Source of the DNA: Saccoglossus kowalevskii
Lineage: Eukaryota; Hemichordata; Enteropneusta; Harrimaniidae
Assembly (NCBI RefSeq): GCF_000003605.2
Contig: NW_003155356.1
Span: 55,906-119,905, forward strand
DNA length: 64,000 bases
Direction: 5' to 3'
Shown: in pieces, positions 63,773-64,000 of the stretch
Numbering within the stretch: position 1 is the stretch's first letter
Layout of the letters: each line of letters begins with the position of its first letter
Made by a program: the position numbers and the translations under genes
The notes under the pieces: generated by a model
The model's database searches: none
What the model was told of the DNA's origin: nothing
The model's input: the letters and a program-made list of their open reading frames with translations, nothing else

Positions 63773-64000
63773 CTGTGCAAATGACAGTAGAAGCAGGATT
63801 TTCGGTAAATAACAGACATGCCACGTTGTTGCGTGTGTCGCTATCAGTATCTGTGACTTGAAGCTCAATACATAATCTGGTGTAAACCGTGCATTGCTCT
63901 GCGTCCAATGTCAGTGACAGTACAGCGTCTGTGATGCTGGCCGCATTAGCAGCAGCAGTGCTCATTCCAGTGGCGTCAACTACAGATGACTGTGAAGAGT
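63773..64000 (-). CDS. Exon 58 of the array, partial, cut by the right edge
   Basis: Only the donor-proximal 228 nt are in the window; the acceptor and first part of the exon lie beyond 64000. The visible part is open and carries T65M and the GTA codon at V60. It is the most upstream exon seen, in the direction of transcription. The final bases (GAAGAGT) leave residue 53 incomplete. Confidence 0.75.

Larger units (their letters stand above)
1..64000 (-). repeat. Tandem array of about 57.7 units of a 1.1-kb exon-plus-intron repeat
   Basis: The same unit recurs head to tail across the whole window and is cut by both edges. Acceptor-to-acceptor spacing is 1,109 or 1,110 bp for most neighbours, with extremes of 1,103 (exon 31 to 32) and 1,117 (exon 32 to 33). 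Introns are nearly as alike as exons, so the full unit is duplicated and homogenised, not just the coding part. Differences between copies are scattered substitutions plus small indels, almost all of the indels falling in introns (A-runs, T-runs, 5- and 7-bp insertions). No unrelated sequence interrupts the array. It reads as a tandem exon array inside one minus-strand gene; a macrosatellite with a preserved open frame is the alternative. Confidence 0.97.

Noticed and set aside
1-64000. CRISPR array
   Set aside because: The repeated unit is 1.1 kb and the sequence between exon copies is itself repeated, so there are no short direct repeats with unique spacers.
1-64000. Centromeric or other simple satellite, or an rDNA/5S array
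   Set aside because: No rRNA or tRNA-like sequence or box A/B arrangement was recognised, and a satellite would not be expected to keep an indel-free 384-nt frame with matched splice sites in 52 of 57 copies. A non-coding macrosatellite is not excluded without RNA data.
1-64000. Array of 58 separate small genes, one per unit
   Set aside because: No unit has an initiating ATG with a signal peptide, a terminator within the exon frame or a promoter-like element, whereas acceptor and donor flank every copy. Internal exons of one gene fit better.

Overview
The whole window is one tandem array. A unit of about 1,109 bp (spacing 1,103 to 1,117 bp) is repeated head to tail roughly 57.7 times. It runs off both ends of the window, so neither the true copy number nor the flanks can be seen. 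No other gene, RNA gene or transposon was seen in the 64 kb.

On the minus strand each unit carries one well-formed internal exon of 384 nt. It is preceded by a TTCTTGCAG acceptor, followed by a CAG|GTAACA donor, and separated from the next copy by an intron of about 725 nt. The exon starts two bases into a codon (..|AT) and ends one base into a codon (G|..). The junction between any two copies therefore rebuilds GAT (Asp), and every copy is a phase 1-1 cassette that can be joined to any other without loss of frame. There are 57 complete exons and one partial exon at the right edge. Transcription would run right to left, so the copy I number 1 (leftmost) is the most downstream. Introns, the modular phase 1-1 layout and the absence of bacterial signals point to an animal genome, probably an invertebrate; nothing allows a closer call.

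The encoded repeat is 128 residues. Numbering used below: D1 is the split codon, V2 the first whole codon and T128 the last. It looks like an all-beta extracellular module, with several alternating hydrophobic stretches and four cysteines (C89, C96, C114, C127). The ends of the repeat are Asp-rich and the middle (residues 53-76) is Ser/Thr/Ala-rich. By my count it has 18 Asp+Glu against 3 Lys+Arg. I do not recognise a named family; an Ig-like or CARDB-like beta sandwich is a guess from the pattern. If all copies are spliced together, this window alone encodes over 7,000 residues of a giant acidic repeat protein. If they are used alternatively, it is a very large bank of interchangeable exons.

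Layout: exons 1-20 are the more diverged part, with many private amino-acid changes. Exons 32-58 are far more uniform, mostly identical to the consensus protein. Rare variants recur in non-adjacent copies (for example 20/38/39, 11/31/37, 40/57, 42/54, 22/55/56), and copy 16 looks like a 13/14 hybrid, so unequal exchange or conversion is shuffling the array. Copies 3, 21, 31 and 49 contain frame-breaking indels and copy 56 has a compensated pair; several of these look as much like assembly error as true decay.
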